Below, piece after piece: positions 5,167 through 6,983 of a DNA stretch of 6,983 nucleotides (positions are counted from its first letter, which is position 1; each line of letters begins with the position of its first letter). Position numbers and translations under genes: made by a program. Source of the stretch: Azoarcus sp. (GTDB lineage: Bacteria > Pseudomonadota > Gammaproteobacteria > Burkholderiales > Rhodocyclaceae); NCBI GenBank assembly GCA_031285365.1, contig JAITWP010000273.1:1-6983 (forward strand). The letters run 5' to 3'. The notes beneath the pieces were generated by a model. It did not search any database, had not been told where the DNA came from, and worked only from the letters and a program-made list of their open reading frames with translations.

Positions 5167-5202
5167 CCCCGGCCCTTTGGGGCACTCCTCCATGAAGGGG
5201 AA
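5167..5202 (-). repeat. GC-rich palindromic repeat, copy 3 (degenerate, truncated)
   Basis: These 36 bases match 5127-5162 at 31 of 36 positions in the same orientation and begin 3 bases after copy 2 ends. They stop 2 bases short of the carbonic anhydrase stop codon. The substitutions weaken both small stems, so this looks like an older, decayed copy. It could act as a 3' hairpin for the carbonic anhydrase transcript (inference). Confidence 0.7.
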
Positions 5203-5204
5203 AA

Positions 5205-5894
5205 TCACACCGGCTTCTCACCGCTACGCCGACGCTTTTTGCCCATCCAGAACATGCGCGCGGCCGCGTTATTGGCCTGCTCGGTGGCTTCCTCGCGGCT
5301 GTGGGCATCAATCTTGAGATCGTTTATCAACCCGTCGTGCAGGCTGTAACACCACGCGTGCACGGCAACCTCCTGACCGCGCAGCCAGGCTTCCCGCAGC
5401 ACCGTGGTCTGGCAGATATTGACCGCCTGATGGATGGCGTTGAGCTCGCACAGGCGATCATGCTGCCATGAACCATCGTCCACCTGCGCAAGTTGCCCGG
5501 TGAAGCGGTCGCGCACGTCCTGCACATGGCGCAGCCAGTTGTCGACAAGACCGTTTTTCTCGTCGTTGAGCGCGGCCCTGACTCCCCCGCAACCGTAATG
5601 ACCCACAACCAGGATATGTTTGACCTGCAAAATATCTACGGCGTACTGGATGACCGAGAGTGCATTGAGGTCGTCATGCGCCACCACGTTGGCGACATTG
5701 CGGTGAACGAAAACCTCGCCCGGATCGAGACCGACGATCTGGTTGGCAGGTACGCGACTGTCGGAGCAGCCAATCCATAAATATTCCGGGGATTGCTGCC
5801 GCACCAACCGCAAAAAATAAGCCGGGTCTTCGGCCTGCATACGATCAGACCACGCGCGGTTATTCTCGAAAAGCTGGGCAATTTCGTCGCTCAT
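5205..5894 (-). CDS. can: Beta-class carbonic anhydrase
   Basis: This enzyme interconverts CO2 and bicarbonate with an active-site zinc in the cytoplasm, supplying bicarbonate for biosynthetic carboxylations. The 229-residue product aligns along most of its length with E. coli Can (220 residues). Zinc ligands are Cys43, His99 and Cys102 (GCSDSRVPANQI; GHYGCGG), with the Asp45-Arg47 dyad. Trp40, Arg65 and Tyr183 match the residues (Trp39, Arg64, Tyr181) that form the inhibitory bicarbonate site of type II beta enzymes such as H. influenzae and E. coli Can, so allosteric control is likely (inference). The tail GKKRRRSGEKPV is basic and looks family-variable. The ATG has GGAG (5900-5903) 5 bases upstream. 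It converges on priA; repeat copy 3 abuts its stop codon. It may be cotranscribed with the SMUG gene 83 bases upstream. Confidence 0.95.
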   Translation of the reverse strand: MSDEIAQLFENNRAWSDRMQAEDPAYFLRLVRQQSPEYLWIGCSDSRVPANQIVGLDPGEVFVHRNVANVVAHDDLNALSVIQYAVDILQVKHILVVGHYGCGGVRAALNDEKNGLVDNWLRHVQDVRDRFTGQLAQVDDGSWQHDRLCELNAIHQAVNICQTTVLREAWLRGQEVAVHAWCYSLHDGLINDLKIDAHSREEATEQANNAAARMFWMGKKRRRSGEKPV

Positions 5895-5922
5895 GTGTTC
5901 TCCAGGTTAATTGACCCAACAC

Positions 5923-5953
5923 GAATCGGGACGGGCGCGATTATCGCCGATTC
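5923..5953. repeat. Nested inverted repeats upstream of the carbonic anhydrase gene
   Basis: GAATCGG (5923-5929) and CCGATTC (5947-5953) form a perfect 7-bp inverted repeat. Overlapping its right arm is an 11-base palindrome, GCGAT-T-ATCGC (5937-5947). They lie in the 83-base gap between the SMUG stop and the carbonic anhydrase start. No T tract follows on either strand, so an operator or mRNA structure is as likely as a terminator. Function unknown. Confidence 0.45.
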
Positions 5954-5977
5954 TGCATCAGATCATTCGTTCCTGAT

Positions 5978-6691
5978 TCAATTCGCCCACACGCCCAGTT
6001 CGGCCAGTTGTCGACTCGCCGCCTCTGACCAGCCACGGTTGGCCGCCGGACTGGCCGGACTCGGATGCAGGATGCGCCCAATCTTCACCCCGTCCAACGC
6101 CTTGATCCCCCGCGCCTCGGCCCACCCGCCAACGCCGATCACCCATTGCGGCGCAAGCGCCGCCACCAGCTCGCGCAGATGCTTGTCGCAGGCCGCCAGC
6201 AGCGGTTCCTGTTCCGCCGCCGGGAGCTTGTCCGGCGTGAGATTGCGCCCCCCGTCGAAGAAGGCAAGCGGGCAGTAATTGGCAACGAAATGCTCCGCGA
6301 AGAACGCATCCGCCGTCCCGAACCGTTCCCGAAACAACCCCCACAAGCGCCGCCCGCTCACTTCCGAGCGCGTGCAGGCAAAGCCTTCGACGGGACGCTT
6401 CGGGTTCGCCCGTTCCGGTGGATTGACCGGCCCTTCGAGTTGAAGCCAGTCGCGCACGGCGGCCACTTCGCCAAAGGGCACGCCGGTCTGCACCATGCCG
6501 AATGGCCCCGGATTCATGCCCAGAAAAATGACCCGCTTGGGACCGTCTCCATAACGGCGCAGATAACGCTCATGGATGTTCCAGGCGTAATCGAGCGGGT
6601 CGTAAACATGCGTCACCGGCGGAGCGAAGCGCATTTTTCCAAGCGTGGCAGACAATTCACGGGCTGCGGCAATCAGGGTATCGGCAACCAT
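5978..6691 (-). CDS. SMUG1-type (family 3) uracil-DNA glycosylase
   Basis: SMUG enzymes excise uracil and oxidised pyrimidines from DNA, starting base excision repair. The 237-residue product carries motif 1, GMNPGPFGMVQTGVPFGEV (58-76), almost identical to human SMUG1 (GMNPGPFGMAQTGVPFG), with Asn60 at the position of human catalytic Asn85. Motif 2, HPSPASP (209-215), has His209 at the position of human His239 and is followed by ANRGW. Further matches are PPVTHVYDPLDYAW (24-37), NPKRPVEGFACTRSEVSG (96-113) and VANYCPLAFF (136-145), with Asn138. All key residues are present, so it should be active. The ATG has AAGGA only one base upstream, a tight spacing, but no alternative start lies upstream before a stop. 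SMUG1 is better known from animals; bacterial members occur, for example in Geobacter. Confidence 0.95.
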   Translation of the reverse strand: MVADTLIAAARELSATLGKMRFAPPVTHVYDPLDYAWNIHERYLRRYGDGPKRVIFLGMNPGPFGMVQTGVPFGEVAAVRDWLQLEGPVNPPERANPKRPVEGFACTRSEVSGRRLWGLFRERFGTADAFFAEHFVANYCPLAFFDGGRNLTPDKLPAAEQEPLLAACDKHLRELVAALAPQWVIGVGGWAEARGIKALDGVKIGRILHPSPASPAANRGWSEAASRQLAELGVWAN

Positions 6692-6786
6692 ATCCTTAAA
6701 CCAGTCAGTGGCAATATCGCGTGATTCTACCCTCTCAAGAAAACCGTCCGCATGCCGTAGGAGGGCAATGGAACCGGACGACTGCC

Positions 6787-6983
6787 ATGATTATCACTCA
6801 CTCCAAACTCGAATTTGCCACCTCGCATTTCGCCACCCAGGAAAGCAGGGTTCAGGAATCCCTCACATTCTCGAATCGGAACTCGAATCCCGGTGCGGCA
6901 AACGGACTCTCCCCCGGCAGGGAAAATACCGCCTCGCCCGTACAAATCTCGGACGCAGGCCGTCAAAGCCTGCAAGCGGAAGG
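6787..6983 (+). CDS. Unrecognised protein, N-terminal part (cut by window edge)
   Basis: This open frame runs off the right edge after 65 codons and diverges from the SMUG gene. The translation starts MIITHSKLEFATSHFATQES and includes the segment ASPVQISDAGRQSLQAE near the end of the visible part. It has no signal peptide or membrane segment and looks polar and low in complexity, probably disordered at its start. From memory it resembles small uncharacterised proteobacterial proteins with an 'SxSH' N-terminus and a 'V-x-I/L-SDAGR' motif, but I cannot name a family. The start is uncertain: AGGAGGG (6759-6765) lies 21 bases upstream, too far to serve this ATG, and is closer to an ATG at 6768 in another frame that is also open to the edge. 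Codon choice and the SDAGR-like motif favour this frame. Confidence 0.45.
   Translation, partial: MIITHSKLEFATSHFATQESRVQESLTFSNRNSNPGAANGLSPGRENTASPVQISDAGRQSLQAE

Noticed and set aside
4928..5202. CRISPR array
   Set aside because: Three repeats in mixed orientation with unequal spacers (146 and 3 bases) are not an array, and no cas genes are present.

Overview
This window is a stretch of chromosomal housekeeping DNA from a proteobacterium, most likely a betaproteobacterium. The S7, S12, EF-G, HemE and PriA sequences are proteobacterial in character, coding DNA is GC-rich, and hemE sits directly upstream of priA, an order I associate from memory with Betaproteobacteria. I cannot assign a genus. 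There are no transposases, phage genes, CRISPR arrays, tRNAs or rRNAs.

Layout. On the minus strand at the left end lies the str operon, rpsL (S12), rpsG (S7) and the start of fusA (EF-G, cut by the window edge). A candidate promoter and a leader containing a strong intrinsic-type terminator hairpin precede rpsL. Diverging from it on the plus strand are hemE (uroporphyrinogen decarboxylase, TTG start) and, after an unusual 427-base spacer, priA (replication-restart helicase). Next comes a roughly 280-base spacer filled with three copies of a GC-rich palindromic repeat, two of them facing each other as 45-base inverted arms. Then, on the minus strand, come a beta-class carbonic anhydrase (can-like) and a SMUG1-type uracil-DNA glycosylase. 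The first 65 codons of an unrecognised plus-strand gene reach the right edge.

Most interesting region. The hemE-priA spacer carries two perfect DnaA boxes (TTATACACA and TTATCCACA), each in the loop of an inverted repeat. It also has further degenerate boxes, a 9-bp inverted repeat with an extra half-site, and an AT-rich block (about 27% GC by hand count over 2821-2933) running up to priA. This resembles a small replication-origin-like or DnaA-responsive region beside a replication-restart gene. It could be an origin, a DnaA-titration site, or a DnaA-controlled priA promoter; sequence alone cannot decide.

Other points of note are a PriA that appears to lack the winged-helix domain found in E. 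coli PriA, a terminator hairpin ending 14 bases before the rpsL start codon (possible attenuation), and a REPIN-like repeat pair after priA. The genes do not form one pathway. The window joins translation (str operon), heme synthesis (hemE), replication restart (priA), CO2/bicarbonate balance (can) and uracil repair (SMUG1).
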